Source of the DNA: an uncultured Pelagibacteraceae bacterium
GTDB taxonomy: Bacteria > Pseudomonadota > Alphaproteobacteria > Pelagibacterales > Pelagibacteraceae
Direction: 5' to 3'
Length of the DNA: 64,000 nucleotides
Assembly: GCA_902558835.1 (NCBI GenBank)
Contig: CACEFK010000003.1
Span: forward strand, 58,917 to 122,916
The position numbers and the translations under genes were made by a program. The first letter of the stretch is position 1, and every line of letters starts with the position of its first letter. The notes under the pieces were generated by a model. It had not been told where the DNA came from. It saw nothing but the letters and a program-made list of their open reading frames with translations, and did no database searches. Shown here one piece after another: positions 43,200-51,919 of the stretch.

Positions 43200-44135
43200 A
43201 TGTCAAACGAGCAAATAAGCATAAATAACCTGTCAAAAGTGTACGACAATGGTTTTGAGGCGTTAAAAAAAATAAACCTAAATATTAAAAAGGGTGAAAT
43301 TTTTGCAATGCTAGGACCAAATGGTGCAGGAAAAACTACGCTTATAAGTATTATCTGCGGGATAGTAAGACCATCTTCTGGGAAAGTTACAGTTGATGAA
43401 TTTGATATTATTGATGATTATAGAGAAACAAGATCTAGAATTGGATTAGTTCCTCAAGAGTTAACTTTAGAGCAATTTGAAACTGTATTTAATAACGTTT
43501 CATATTCTAGAGGTTTGTACGGGAAAAAACCTGACCCTAAACATATTGAGAAAGTTTTAAAAGATCTAAGTCTATGGGATAAAAAAGATTTAAGGCTTAG
43601 ACAATTATCTGGGGGAATGAAAAGAAGAGTTTTGATTGCAAAAGCATTATCTCATGAACCAACCATTTTATTTTTAGATGAACCAACTGCTGGTGTAGAT
43701 GTTGAGTTAAGGCAGGATATGTGGAAAGTTGTTGAGAGTTTAAGAAAAACTGGTGTTACAATAATTTTAACAACACACTACATAGAGGAAGCTGAAGCTA
43801 TTGCAGATAGAGTAGGGGTAATCAATCAAGGGGAAATTATAGTGGTTGATGAAACAAAAGAATTATTAAAGAAAATGGGCCACAAGAAACTCACTGTGGA
43901 CTTACAAGAAGAAGTTAAAGAATTACCAAGCAGTTTAGAAAAATATAATCTTGAAATTGGTAACGATAAAATGTCAATTGATTACACCTACAATGTTCAA
44001 GCAAAACAAACAGGGATTACAAATTTACTTCAAGATTTAAAAGATGCAGGTTTAAAATTAAAAGATTTAAAAACAGAACAAAGCACATTGGAAAAAATAT
44101 TTGTAAGTTTAGTAAAGGAAAATAATGAAATTTAA
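43200..44135 (+). CDS. ABC-2 type exporter ATP-binding protein
   Basis: An ATPase of about 311 aa from ATG 43200 ([15 protein letters not shown]); ATG 43188 is also possible, and the ORF track's TTG 43176 is unlikely. Walker A is GPNGAGKTT, the signature is [19 protein letters not shown] and Walker B is [12 protein letters not shown]. The C-terminal extension (about 80 aa) is common in multidrug or polysaccharide exporters such as YadG. It overlaps the permease gene by 11 nt. Substrate unknown. Confidence 0.88.
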   Translation: MSNEQISINNLSKVYDNGFEALKKINLNIKKGEIFAMLGPNGAGKTTLISIICGIVRPSSGKVTVDEFDIIDDYRETRSRIGLVPQELTLEQFETVFNNVSYSRGLYGKKPDPKHIEKVLKDLSLWDKKDLRLRQLSGGMKRRVLIAKALSHEPTILFLDEPTAGVDVELRQDMWKVVESLRKTGVTIILTTHYIEEAEAIADRVGVINQGEIIVVDETKELLKKMGHKKLTVDLQEEVKELPSSLEKYNLEIGNDKMSIDYTYNVQAKQTGITNLLQDLKDAGLKLKDLKTEQSTLEKIFVSLVKENNEI

Positions 44136-44892
44136 TTATTATGCTTTTAAAGCAATTTATCTACATGAGATGGACAGATTTAAACGAACATTGATGCAAT
44201 CTTTGTTATCGCCAGTTTTATCTACCTCTTTATATTTTATTGTTTTTGGATCAGTAATTGGAGGCTATGTAGAAAATATTGATGGGATTAGTTATGGATC
44301 ATACATTGTTCCAGGTTTATTGATGCTTACTCTTTTAACTCAATCAATCAGTAACACATCCTTTGGTATATTTTTTCCTAAATTTAATGGAACTATTTAT
44401 GAAATCTTGGCAGCTCCCATATCAACTTTAGAAATTGTTCTTGCTTTTGTTGGTGCTGGTGCAACAAAAACTTTAATTGTAGGTTTTGTAATTTTTATAA
44501 CCGCAACATTTTTTGTAGAGGTAGATGTAAAATATCCTTTATTAATGATATTTTTATTAGTTTTAGTTGCGTTTACTTTTGCCTTGTTTGGTTTTTTAAT
44601 CGGATTGATGAGTTCTAACTTTGAGCAAATGTCAATTATACCAACACTAGTTATTACTCCGATGGTATTTTTAGGTGGAAGTTTATATTCTTTAGATATG
44701 CTGCCAGAATTTTGGCAGATGGTTACATATTTTAATCCAGTAGTTTATTTAATAAATGGATTAAGATTTTCATTTTATGGAGTATCAGATTTTAATATTT
44801 GGGTTAGCATCGTCTCTATGGTTGCATTTTTATTAGGATGCATCACGATTGTTACTATTTTACTTAAAAAAGGTTACAATATTAAATCTTAG
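44125..44892 (+). CDS. ABC-2 type exporter permease
   Basis: A 255-aa permease with six hydrophobic segments, YadH-like. Typical motifs are [36 protein letters not shown] near the N-terminus and the ABC-2 signature region [43 protein letters not shown]. It forms an export complex with the ATPase that it overlaps. Its stop overlaps the convergent dmdA stop by 4 bp. Confidence 0.88.
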   Translation: MKFNYYAFKAIYLHEMDRFKRTLMQSLLSPVLSTSLYFIVFGSVIGGYVENIDGISYGSYIVPGLLMLTLLTQSISNTSFGIFFPKFNGTIYEILAAPISTLEIVLAFVGAGATKTLIVGFVIFITATFFVEVDVKYPLLMIFLLVLVAFTFALFGFLIGLMSSNFEQMSIIPTLVITPMVFLGGSLYSLDMLPEFWQMVTYFNPVVYLINGLRFSFYGVSDFNIWVSIVSMVAFLLGCITIVTILLKKGYNIKS

Positions 44893-46028
44893 CTACTAGC
44901 TAATTTCTTTTTAGGATCATAAAAAGGTTTTTCTACAATGGTAGCAGAATATTTACCTTCATGAGTTTGAACATCTAATTGATTTCCTAATTCTGAATAA
45001 TTTATTTCTATCATTGCAAGTGCAATATTTTTTTTTAATCTAGGTGAATATACAGCTGAGGTTACTTTACCAATTGTCTTACCATCTTTTTTAATTGGCC
45101 AAAAAGTTGTGTTGGGTCCTGATAAAGGATCGCAATCAATTATTAGTCCAACCTGTTTTCTCTTTATCCCATCTTGCTTAATTTTTTTTAGAGCATCTTT
45201 ACCTATAAAGTCTATATTAGTTTCTAAATTAACTAATCGATCTAATCCTAACTCAAATGGATTGGTATGAATGTCAGCATCTGCATGATATGAAAGCATA
45301 CCGCCTTCAATTCTTCTTATGGACGATGTATGACCTGGTTGAATTCCATGTTCTTTACCAGCAGACATAATTTTTTCATATAATTCATTTCCTTTTAAAC
45401 CATCTCTTAAATATATTTCATAACCAAGTTCACTTGACCAACCTGTCCTTGAAACAATTAGCGGAATTCCATCAAGCTGATATTCTCTTAGCCAATAATA
45501 TTTAAGATCTCTGATGCTCTCACCAAATAATTTAACCATTATTTCTTGTGAGGTAGGTCCTTGTAACTGTAGAGGGGATACATCTGGTTCAGATATTTTA
45601 ACATCTAAACCTGAATTAATCGCAACACCTTGTGCCCATAACAAAACATCACTATCTGCCAAGGATAACCAAAAATGATTTTCTGCTAATCTTAGTAAAA
45701 CTGGATCGTTTAATATGCCTCCATCGTTATTTATGATTAATACATATTTACACTGTCCTATTGATAATTTTGAAAGGTCTCTAGGAGTTAATAATTGTAT
45801 AAATTTGTAGGCATCAGGACCAGTTATTTCAACCTGTCTTTCGACCGCCACATCACATAAGATTGATTTTTCAATAAGGTTCCAAAAGTTTTGCTCAGGA
45901 CTTCCAAAGTCTCTTGGAATATACATATGATTATATACAGAAAAACCTGTAGCTCCCCATTTAACAGTAGAGTCGAAATATGGAGACTTTCTTATTTGCG
46001 TTCCAAAACCAAAGTTTTTATTAGACAT
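44889..46028 (-). CDS. dmdA: dimethylsulfoniopropionate demethylase DmdA
   Basis: A 379-aa GcvT-family protein. The N-terminal NFGFGTQIRKSPYFDSTVKWGATGFSVYNHMYIPRDFG and ILCDVAVERQVEITGPDAYKF, plus SRTGWSSELGYEIYLRDG and SSIRRIEGGMLSYHADADI, match the SAR11 DmdA sequence as I remember it. DmdA moves a methyl group from DMSP to tetrahydrofolate, giving methylmercaptopropionate, and supplies reduced sulfur and one-carbon units. It lies downstream of isocitrate lyase on the same strand, behind a terminator. No dmdB/C/D genes are in the window. Confidence 0.94.
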   Translation of the reverse strand: MSNKNFGFGTQIRKSPYFDSTVKWGATGFSVYNHMYIPRDFGSPEQNFWNLIEKSILCDVAVERQVEITGPDAYKFIQLLTPRDLSKLSIGQCKYVLIINNDGGILNDPVLLRLAENHFWLSLADSDVLLWAQGVAINSGLDVKISEPDVSPLQLQGPTSQEIMVKLFGESIRDLKYYWLREYQLDGIPLIVSRTGWSSELGYEIYLRDGLKGNELYEKIMSAGKEHGIQPGHTSSIRRIEGGMLSYHADADIHTNPFELGLDRLVNLETNIDFIGKDALKKIKQDGIKRKQVGLIIDCDPLSGPNTTFWPIKKDGKTIGKVTSAVYSPRLKKNIALAMIEINYSELGNQLDVQTHEGKYSATIVEKPFYDPKKKLASS

Positions 46029-46063
46029 TTGTGACCCTTAACAGTCTTGGTATGAATTACAAA

Positions 46064-46090
46064 CAAAAAAAATAGCCCTGTTAAGGGCTA
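46064..46090 (-). terminator. intrinsic terminator after aceA
   Basis: Stem TAGCCCT / AGGGCTA (46073-46079 / 46084-46090) with a GTTA loop. In the minus-strand transcript it is followed by a run of U (about eight). It lies 30 bp after the aceA stop and 36 bp before the dmdA start, so dmdA probably has its own promoter or depends on read-through. Confidence 0.82.
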
Positions 46091-46119
46091 CTAAAAAAAT
46101 GGAGAGGGAAGTTATTTTT

Positions 46120-47394
46120 TTAAAACTGTTCTGACTCAGTAGATCCAGCCATTGCTGTAGTTGAACTTTGACCGCTACTGATAGTATTTGATACTGCATC
46201 AAAATAAGATGTACCAACTTCTCTTTGGTGTTTAACACTAGTATAACCATCTTTTTCTCGAGCAAATTCTTGTTGTTGAATTCTAGAGTATGCAGCCATA
46301 CCTTCTTTTCTATATTTTTCAGCAAGTTCAAAGATTGCAATATTTTGAGTGTGAAAACCAGCAAGAGTAATAAATTGAAATTTATAACCCATTTTTGCAA
46401 TTTCTTGTTGGAATGAAGCAATTTCATCATCGCTTAGATGTTTTTTCCAATTAAAAGAAGGTGAACAATTATAAGCTAAAAGTTTTCCAGGAAATTTTTC
46501 ATGTATTGCATCAGCAAACATTTTAGCTTCTGCTAAATTAGGCGTTGCTGTTTCACACCAAATCAAATCAGCATAAGGTGCATAAGCCAAACCTCTAGAG
46601 ATAGCCTGTTCAATTCCATCTTTTACATAATGGAAACCTTCAGGAGATCTTTCACCTGTTAAAAATGGTTTATCATTTTCATCAAAATCATTCGTAATTA
46701 GTTTTGCAGCATTCGCATCAGTTCTAGCTAAAATAATTAATGGAACCTCTGCAATATCAGCAGCTAATCTTGCAGCTTTTAGATTTTTTACCATTGTTCC
46801 TGTTGGCACCAAAACTTTACCACCCATGTGACCACATTTTTTTTCACTAGCTAGCTGATCTTCAAAGTGTACACCTGCAGCACCTGCTCTTATAAATTTT
46901 TTAGTTAATTCAAACACATTTAATGGACCACCAAATCCAGCTTCACCGTCAGCAATAATAGGTAACATGTAATCTGTACTATCTTCTTTTTTCATATCAC
47001 CGTCTTGCATTTCCATATGTTGAATTTGATCAGCTCTGATTAAAGAATTATTCATAGACTCAACTAATTTTGGTGCACTATCATAAGGATATAAAGATTG
47101 ATCTGGATACATTTCACCAGCTGTATTTGCATCAGCAGCAACTTGCCATCCGCTTAAATAAATTGCTTTTAAACCAGCTTTTGCATGTTGTACTGCTTGA
47201 TTACCTGACAAAGAGCCAAGTGTGTTCACATATGGCTCAGAATTTAATAATTTCCAAAGTTTTTGAGATTGGTTTTTACACAAAGAATATTCAATTTTAA
47301 TTGAGCCTCTTAATCTTTCAACTTCTTCCTCAGTATAGTCTCTTTTTATTCCAGCAAATCTTTTTAAGTCGTATGAGATTTTTTCTGCACTCAT
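46120..47394 (-). CDS. aceA: isocitrate lyase
   Basis: A 424-aa isocitrate lyase, normal length for the short bacterial form. Motifs are [76 protein letters not shown] with the KKCGH catalytic loop (Cys), and [14 protein letters not shown]. It splits isocitrate to glyoxylate and succinate in the glyoxylate bypass. Upstream lie a 53-codon ORF and, divergently, a ScfR/RamB-type regulator of the kind that controls aceA in other bacteria. Confidence 0.96.
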   Translation of the reverse strand: MSAEKISYDLKRFAGIKRDYTEEEVERLRGSIKIEYSLCKNQSQKLWKLLNSEPYVNTLGSLSGNQAVQHAKAGLKAIYLSGWQVAADANTAGEMYPDQSLYPYDSAPKLVESMNNSLIRADQIQHMEMQDGDMKKEDSTDYMLPIIADGEAGFGGPLNVFELTKKFIRAGAAGVHFEDQLASEKKCGHMGGKVLVPTGTMVKNLKAARLAADIAEVPLIILARTDANAAKLITNDFDENDKPFLTGERSPEGFHYVKDGIEQAISRGLAYAPYADLIWCETATPNLAEAKMFADAIHEKFPGKLLAYNCSPSFNWKKHLSDDEIASFQQEIAKMGYKFQFITLAGFHTQNIAIFELAEKYRKEGMAAYSRIQQQEFAREKDGYTSVKHQREVGTSYFDAVSNTISSGQSSTTAMAGSTESEQF

Positions 47395-47445
47395 TTTTTA
47401 GTTTCCTTTGTGTTTTAATTTAGAAAATTGAATAAGAAGAATGAA

Positions 47446-47607
47446 TTAGTTGCTATCGTCTAAGGCTTTGATTAGCTCACTCATTCCACTTGAACCCCAA
47501 TCACAATGATCATCTCTCATGTAGATTCCTCTACTGTTGTGCTGATCTAAGTCCTCTTTTTTGATGATTTGAGCTTCATTTTCTGTGTTTTTTAAATTTT
47601 TATCCAT
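47446..47607 (-). CDS. small 53-aa protein upstream of aceA
   Basis: An ORF absent from the track: MDKNLKNTENEAQIIKKEDL followed by DQHNSRGIYMRDDHCDWGSS and GMSELIKALDDSN. It runs in the same direction as aceA and ends about 50 bp before it. The sequence is hydrophilic with a distinctive HCDWGSSGM centre and no low-complexity runs, unlike random ORFs in this AT-rich DNA. I do not recognise the family. It fills what would otherwise be a 325-bp gap and is probably the first cistron of the aceA transcript. Confidence 0.6.
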   Translation of the reverse strand: MDKNLKNTENEAQIIKKEDLDQHNSRGIYMRDDHCDWGSSGMSELIKALDDSN

Positions 47608-47620
47608 GTAAATTATATAT

Positions 47621-47711
47621 TTTACAGAATTTACAAAATCTATAAAAAACGTTAAAAAGCTTTGTAAATAGGGAAAAAATATTGTAAAAATAAATTTACA
47701 AAATTTACAAA
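47621..47711. promoter_or_regulatory. cluster of TTTACAAA/TTTGTAAA elements (candidate regulator sites)
   Basis: The divergent gap contains TTTACAGAATTTACAAA (47621-47637), TTTGTAAA (47661-47668), ATTGTAAA (47681-47688), and two adjacent TTTACAAA copies 9 bp apart (47695-47702, 47704-47711). The last two sit within 25 bp of the regulator's ATG, and the first cluster lies about 15 bp before the 53-aa ORF. The pattern suggests sites for the adjacent ScfR/RamB-type protein, controlling itself and aceA. Confidence 0.6.
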
Positions 47712-47719
47712 TAGTAAAT

Positions 47720-49153
47720 ATGAGTCAAATAGATTTAAAAATAGGGCCTAAAATCAAGTCTTTTAGAAGACAGCTTGGTCTTCAAGCGAACAAATTAGCA
47801 GAAGATTTAAACATTTCACCAAGTTATTTAAATCTTATTGAGAGTGGAAAAAGAAAAATAGATGGTGATCTACTATTAAACTTATGTGAAAGATTAAATA
47901 TTCAGTTATCAGATCTTACTTCAAAAACAGATATTAATCTTCAAAATACAATTTCTGAGATTTTAGATGATAGTTTATTTGAGGATTTAGATATTTTAGG
48001 ACCTGAAGTAAAAGATTTAGTTAGTACCAATCCAAAAATTGGAAAAGCAATTGTAAGACTTGGAGATATTTTAAAAAAAAAAGATCACGAACTAATTAAT
48101 AAGATTGAAAAAATTTCTGGTAAAATTGTTGATAATAGAAAAAATTCTTTTCCAGGAGAAGTTATTTCAGACTTTTTACAAGAAAATAAAAATTACTTTC
48201 CTAAGTTAGAAGAATTTGCCAATAAAGTATTTGATAAAATTCAAAAAAATAATCGTACAAGATATATTGCTTTATGTGAATATCTGTATTCAGAATATTC
48301 AATTACTGTAAAAGATGTCATTCCTGATGAAAGCAAACCATTTTCAAAAATTTATAATAAAAATAAAAAAGAGTTGTTGCTTAGTGATTACAGTTCACTA
48401 GAAACAAAAAAATTACATGCAGCTGCACAAATAGCACAAGAAGGCGCTAATAAAGAAATTGATGACTATCTTTCTAAATTTAGTTTTCCCTCTGAGGAGT
48501 CAAAAAAATTAACTAAAGTTGCTTTGCTAAATTATTGTGGAGCGGCGATTTTAATGCCTTATAAATTATTTCATTCTGAGTGTAAAAAACTTAAATACGA
48601 TTTAGAGTTACTTCAAAATACTTTTGCAACATCTTTTGAACAAGTAGCTCATAGAGTAACTTGTCTTCAAGATCCAAAACTTCCTGGAATTCCTTTTCAT
48701 TTTTTAAGAGTTGATATGGCAGGTAATATTTCTAAAAGATTTTCTTTATCAGGTATAGATATCCCAAGATATGGTGGTGCTTGTCCACGATGGAATGTTT
48801 ATTCTGCTTTTACTAGACCAGGGGTTATTCAAGCAGCTGTTAGTAAAATGAATAATGGTGAAAAATACGTTTGTATTGCAAGAACTGTTGAAAAAGGTAT
48901 CGGACGATTTGGTCAAGCAAAGAGTGTTTTATCTATTGGACTTGGATGTGATGCAAAATATGCAAAAGATTTTGTTTATACTGAAAACGTAAATATAAAT
49001 GATAAATCAACTGAAATTCCAATTGGAGTTTCTTGCAGAACCTGTGACAGATTAGATTGTTCACAAAGAGCATTCCCACCATTACATAAAAAATTTGATG
49101 TTGATTTAAATACAAGAGGTGTTTCTGTTTATGTCAGCGATGACAAAGCTTAA
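47720..49153 (+). CDS. ScfR/RamB-type short-chain-acyl-responsive regulator
   Basis: A 477-aa XRE-family regulator. The N-terminal helix-turn-helix (residues about 6-62) includes KIKSFRRQLGLQANKLAEDLNISPSYLNLIESGKRKI. The middle has an IrrE/DUF955-like region (TKKLHAAAQIAQEGA) that lacks the HEXXH zinc motif. The C-terminal ScfR domain includes RWNVYSAFTRPGVIQ and the cysteine-rich GVSCRTCDRLDCSQRAFPPL, a probable metal- or iron-sulfur-binding motif. RamB and PrpR, which control isocitrate lyase and methylcitrate genes, share this layout. It is divergent from the aceA unit. Confidence 0.85.
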   Translation: MSQIDLKIGPKIKSFRRQLGLQANKLAEDLNISPSYLNLIESGKRKIDGDLLLNLCERLNIQLSDLTSKTDINLQNTISEILDDSLFEDLDILGPEVKDLVSTNPKIGKAIVRLGDILKKKDHELINKIEKISGKIVDNRKNSFPGEVISDFLQENKNYFPKLEEFANKVFDKIQKNNRTRYIALCEYLYSEYSITVKDVIPDESKPFSKIYNKNKKELLLSDYSSLETKKLHAAAQIAQEGANKEIDDYLSKFSFPSEESKKLTKVALLNYCGAAILMPYKLFHSECKKLKYDLELLQNTFATSFEQVAHRVTCLQDPKLPGIPFHFLRVDMAGNISKRFSLSGIDIPRYGGACPRWNVYSAFTRPGVIQAAVSKMNNGEKYVCIARTVEKGIGRFGQAKSVLSIGLGCDAKYAKDFVYTENVNINDKSTEIPIGVSCRTCDRLDCSQRAFPPLHKKFDVDLNTRGVSVYVSDDKA

Positions 49154-49155
49154 TT

Positions 49156-49320
49156 ATGATTAAATATATACTGCCAGCTATAATTATTTTTTTAATAGTA
49201 TTATTCTGGGAAAAAATTACTGAGTTCGTAGAAAAAAAATTCAATATAAAGCTTAATTATATTGTTGTTAGCTCCATAATTGCTGCAATAGCAGTTATCC
49301 TTTTACTCCTAAATTACTAG
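49156..49320 (+). CDS. small membrane protein (54 aa)
   Basis: An ORF missing from the track, from ATG 49156 to TAG 49320: two hydrophobic helices (ILPAIIIFLIVLFW and YIVVSSIIAAIAVILLLL) flank a short charged segment (EKITEFVEKKFNIKLN). It starts 2 bp after the regulator and is followed 5 bp on by the GNAT gene, which supports it as a real gene in a packed operon. Family and function are not recognised. Confidence 0.65.
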   Translation: MIKYILPAIIIFLIVLFWEKITEFVEKKFNIKLNYIVVSSIIAAIAVILLLLNY

Positions 49321-49325
49321 GATTG

Positions 49326-49595
49326 ATGAACAGTCTGGAAGTTTCAAATTTTAAAATTGAGGAAACTGAGGGAGTTTTTACCTTTAAAAATGAAAATACA
49401 ACATTAGGCTTTGTTAGATTTAATGAAAAAGGTGAGGTAGAGTATATTTTTGTTAATCCAATTTTTAGAAAACAAGGGTTAGCAACTAAACTATTACAAT
49501 TAGTAAAACAAAAAACTGGAAAAGAAATAATACTTCAGGAACCAATTAGCCCTTTAGGATCGAAATTATTAAAATCATTAAATAAATGGAAATAA
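49326..49595 (+). CDS. small GNAT-type acetyltransferase
   Basis: An 89-aa protein from ATG 49326; the track's TTG one codon before is unlikely. It has the GNAT acetyl-CoA-binding core: VEYIFVNPIFRKQGLATKLLQLVKQ (RxxGxA type loop) near residues 41-65. It is similar in size to YjdJ/GtfA-like mini-GNATs that lack the N-terminal arm. Substrate unknown. Its end overlaps the TauE-like gene by 10 bp. Confidence 0.75.
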   Translation: MNSLEVSNFKIEETEGVFTFKNENTTLGFVRFNEKGEVEYIFVNPIFRKQGLATKLLQLVKQKTGKEIILQEPISPLGSKLLKSLNKWK

Positions 49596-50332
49596 ACTTA
49601 TTATTTTTTTTCACAGTTGTTCCAGCCATAATTTTATACGGTATCGCAAAATCAGGCCTAGGTGGCTCCATGACTTTAATTTCTGTTCCGTTAATGACAA
49701 TAGTGATGCCACTAAATCAAGCTTTAGGAATTATTTTACCAATTTTAATATTTTCAGATTTTATTGCTGTTTATAAATATAGAAAAGAATTTGATTTAGG
49801 AACTTTAAAACTAATGGTTCCATTTGCAGCTATTGGTATAATTATTGGATCTTTAACTTTTTCATATTTTTCAGAAGACTTATTAAAATTTATCATTGGA
49901 GTAATGGGCTTCTTATTTGCAGGTCATTATTTCTTTTTTAAAAAAGACAAAGAAAAACAATCAGAAAAAAATTTTTTAAAAGGTGGAGCTTGTTCTGTGG
50001 TTGCAGGTTTTACAAGTTTTTGTGTGCATGCAGGAGGAACTCCTACCAGTCTTTACTTACTTCCACTTAGAATGAAAAAAGAAATCTATGTTGGAACAAG
50101 AATATTTTTTTTCACTTTTGTAAATTTAATTAAACTTCCTTTATATATTAATTTGTCTATGACAAATTTAGAATCTTTTAAACAGTCAGCAATATTATTT
50201 CCAGTTGCATTATTAGGAATATTGATTGGATATAAATTACTTAAAATTATTGAAGAAAAATTATTTTATAATTTTATATATGCTCTAATTTTAGTATCAA
50301 GTACAAAGCTTTTATATGATTATCTAATATGA
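49586..50332 (+). CDS. TauE/SafE family membrane transporter
   Basis: A 248-aa membrane protein with about seven to eight hydrophobic segments. Typical TauE/SafE (DUF81) features are IAKSGLGGSMTLISVPLMTIVMPLNQALGIILPILIFSD at the N-terminus and AGFTSFCVHAGGTPTSLYLLPLRMKKEIYVGTRIFFFTFVNLIKLPLY in the second half. The family exports sulfite, sulfoacetate or other organosulfur anions, which would fit a DMSP-using cell, though the substrate is not shown here. Confidence 0.85.
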   Translation: MEINLLFFFTVVPAIILYGIAKSGLGGSMTLISVPLMTIVMPLNQALGIILPILIFSDFIAVYKYRKEFDLGTLKLMVPFAAIGIIIGSLTFSYFSEDLLKFIIGVMGFLFAGHYFFFKKDKEKQSEKNFLKGGACSVVAGFTSFCVHAGGTPTSLYLLPLRMKKEIYVGTRIFFFTFVNLIKLPLYINLSMTNLESFKQSAILFPVALLGILIGYKLLKIIEEKLFYNFIYALILVSSTKLLYDYLI

Positions 50333-50382
50333 TTTTTTTACACATACTAAATTTTAAATAAATGTTTAAATCTAGTTAAATT

Positions 50383-50937
50383 ATGAAAAAAAAATTTAAT
50401 CCAAGAATTAAAGCTAGGTTAAGAAAAAATCGACAAGTCTTAAGTAAAAATATTGACAACTTTTTTGGCTGGGTTAAAGGTGCAAAACTTGTTGAACTTA
50501 AAGAATGTAATACAGATGAAGACCCTGTTAGACCTGAGTTAGATAATAAGTTTAGAACAGGATATGGAAGAAAAATTTTTGGAGTTGAATATAAAGGAGA
50601 AATTCATGCTGTTATGTGTTTTGCTTACACAAATGAAATTCCAAAAAGTGTTGAAGAGTTAGAAAAACTTAGTACTGACGCATTTTTACAAACTGCTATG
50701 CGAGATCAGGCTGGTGGTCAAATAGCAATTGCTTACACAGTTTGGTCAAAAAAAAAAGGTGGTGGCAAACTAATAGTAAAAGAAGTATTTAAAAAGATAA
50801 AAAAATCTAATCATTTAAATAGATTGGTAACCCTTTCACCACTAACAGAAATGGCAACTCAATTTCATGTGAGAAATGGCGCTAAATTAATTCAAATTAA
50901 TGAAACTACACAAAATTTTGAATATAGAGTTATGTAA
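50383..50937 (+). CDS. GNAT-like protein of unknown function
   Basis: A 184-aa soluble protein with a basic N-terminus (MKKKFNPRIKARLRKNRQ). The second half (IAIAYTVWSKKKGGGKLIVKEVFKKIKKSNHLNRLVTLSPLTEMATQFHVRNGAKLIQINETTQNFEYRV) resembles a degenerate GNAT fold, with GGGK in the position of the acetyl-CoA phosphate loop and a late HVRNGA segment like the GNAT FYxxxGF. I cannot assign a family. It lies 2 bp before the SOUL gene. Confidence 0.6.
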   Translation: MKKKFNPRIKARLRKNRQVLSKNIDNFFGWVKGAKLVELKECNTDEDPVRPELDNKFRTGYGRKIFGVEYKGEIHAVMCFAYTNEIPKSVEELEKLSTDAFLQTAMRDQAGGQIAIAYTVWSKKKGGGKLIVKEVFKKIKKSNHLNRLVTLSPLTEMATQFHVRNGAKLIQINETTQNFEYRVM

Positions 50938-50939
50938 CA

Positions 50940-51506
50940 ATGAAAATTATTCAACTTTATTTAATAGTATTTTGTAGTTTATTTATATTAACTTATTCTA
51001 CAGTTATGGCTTACGAAGAAGCAAATTATGAAGTTGTCTCTAAAAACGAAGTTTATGAGATTAGAAAATATTCTGATCGTTTAGCGGTGGAAACTATGAC
51101 ATCCGGAATAGATAGTAATTTTAGAAAATTATTTAATTACATCTCAGGCAGAAATGACACTCAAGAGAAAATTAAAATGACAACTCCAGTCACACAGGTT
51201 GAGAAAAATGGAAATATGAGTATGCAATTTTATTTACCCTCTAAATTTAACTCTGAAAATGTACCAAATCCAAGCAGAGAAGACGTTAAAATAGTTAATA
51301 TTGAAGGAGGATACTACGCGGTGCTGAGATATTCTGGACGAGCTTCAGATGGAAATTTTCTTAAGCATAAAGAAATTTTAGAAAAAGAGTTACAAAAAAA
51401 TAATATATCAATTATAAGCCCACCTATTAGAGCAACCTATGATAGCCCATTTACCCTTCCAATGAATAGAAGAAACGAGGCTATGTTTAAAGTTGAATTA
51501 AATTGA
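50940..51506 (+). CDS. SOUL heme-binding family protein, exported
   Basis: A 188-aa SOUL/HBP-family protein. A signal peptide is likely at residues 1-24 (MKIIQLYLIVFCSLFILTYSTVMA). The body has YEVVSKNEVYEIRKYSDRLAVETMT, FRKLFNYISGRNDTQEKIKMTTPVTQV and a C-terminal YDSPFTLPMNRRNEAMFKV, all characteristic. SOUL proteins bind heme or porphyrins weakly; the bacterial role is unsettled. Its TGA overlaps the next ATG (TGATG arrangement). Confidence 0.85.
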   Translation: MKIIQLYLIVFCSLFILTYSTVMAYEEANYEVVSKNEVYEIRKYSDRLAVETMTSGIDSNFRKLFNYISGRNDTQEKIKMTTPVTQVEKNGNMSMQFYLPSKFNSENVPNPSREDVKIVNIEGGYYAVLRYSGRASDGNFLKHKEILEKELQKNNISIISPPIRATYDSPFTLPMNRRNEAMFKVELN

Positions 51507-51919
51507 TGAAATCGAAATTTAAAGCAATGGTGTTATCTTGCATGGATCCAAGATTTCAACATTTAGTTCATAATCACTTAAAGAAAAAAAAATTAACAGG
51601 AAAATATAGTGCGTTTACAATTGCAGGTGCAGCTGTTGGTGTCACACATAATAAATTCAAAAAATGGCATAAAACGTTTTATGATAATTTAGGAACTTCT
51701 ATTCAATTACATAAAATAGAAAAATTAATTGTGATTAATCATAAAGATTGTAGCGCAGCCAAAATTGCTAATGGAAATAAAGAATTTAGCCCAGTCAATG
51801 AAAAAAAAATTCATAAAGAATCCTTCTCTAAAATAAAAAAACAAATAAAAAAAAGGTTCCCAAAATTGAAAGTAGAATTAAATTTAATTTCTTTAGATAG
51901 TAAAATTACTAAATTCTAA
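51506..51919 (+). CDS. small beta-carbonic-anhydrase-like protein
   Basis: A 137-aa protein from ATG 51506, which overlaps the SOUL stop. It keeps the beta-carbonic-anhydrase zinc site: Cys12, Asp14 and Arg16 in SCMDPRF, then His79 and Cys82 in INHKDC. AGAAVG matches the family's central strand region. It is clearly shorter than classical enzymes (about 200 aa) and lacks much of the C-terminal part, so activity is uncertain. It ends just before ybbP on the other strand. Confidence 0.72.
   Translation: MKSKFKAMVLSCMDPRFQHLVHNHLKKKKLTGKYSAFTIAGAAVGVTHNKFKKWHKTFYDNLGTSIQLHKIEKLIVINHKDCSAAKIANGNKEFSPVNEKKIHKESFSKIKKQIKKRFPKLKVELNLISLDSKITKF

Noticed and set aside
46029-46119. Glycine or SAM riboswitch upstream of dmdA
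   Set aside because: The 91-bp gap holds only the aceA terminator; no aptamer core was recognisable.
46038-46430. 130-aa minus-strand ORF over the end of aceA
   Set aside because: It overlaps the aceA C-terminus in another frame and covers the terminator; composition is shadow-like.
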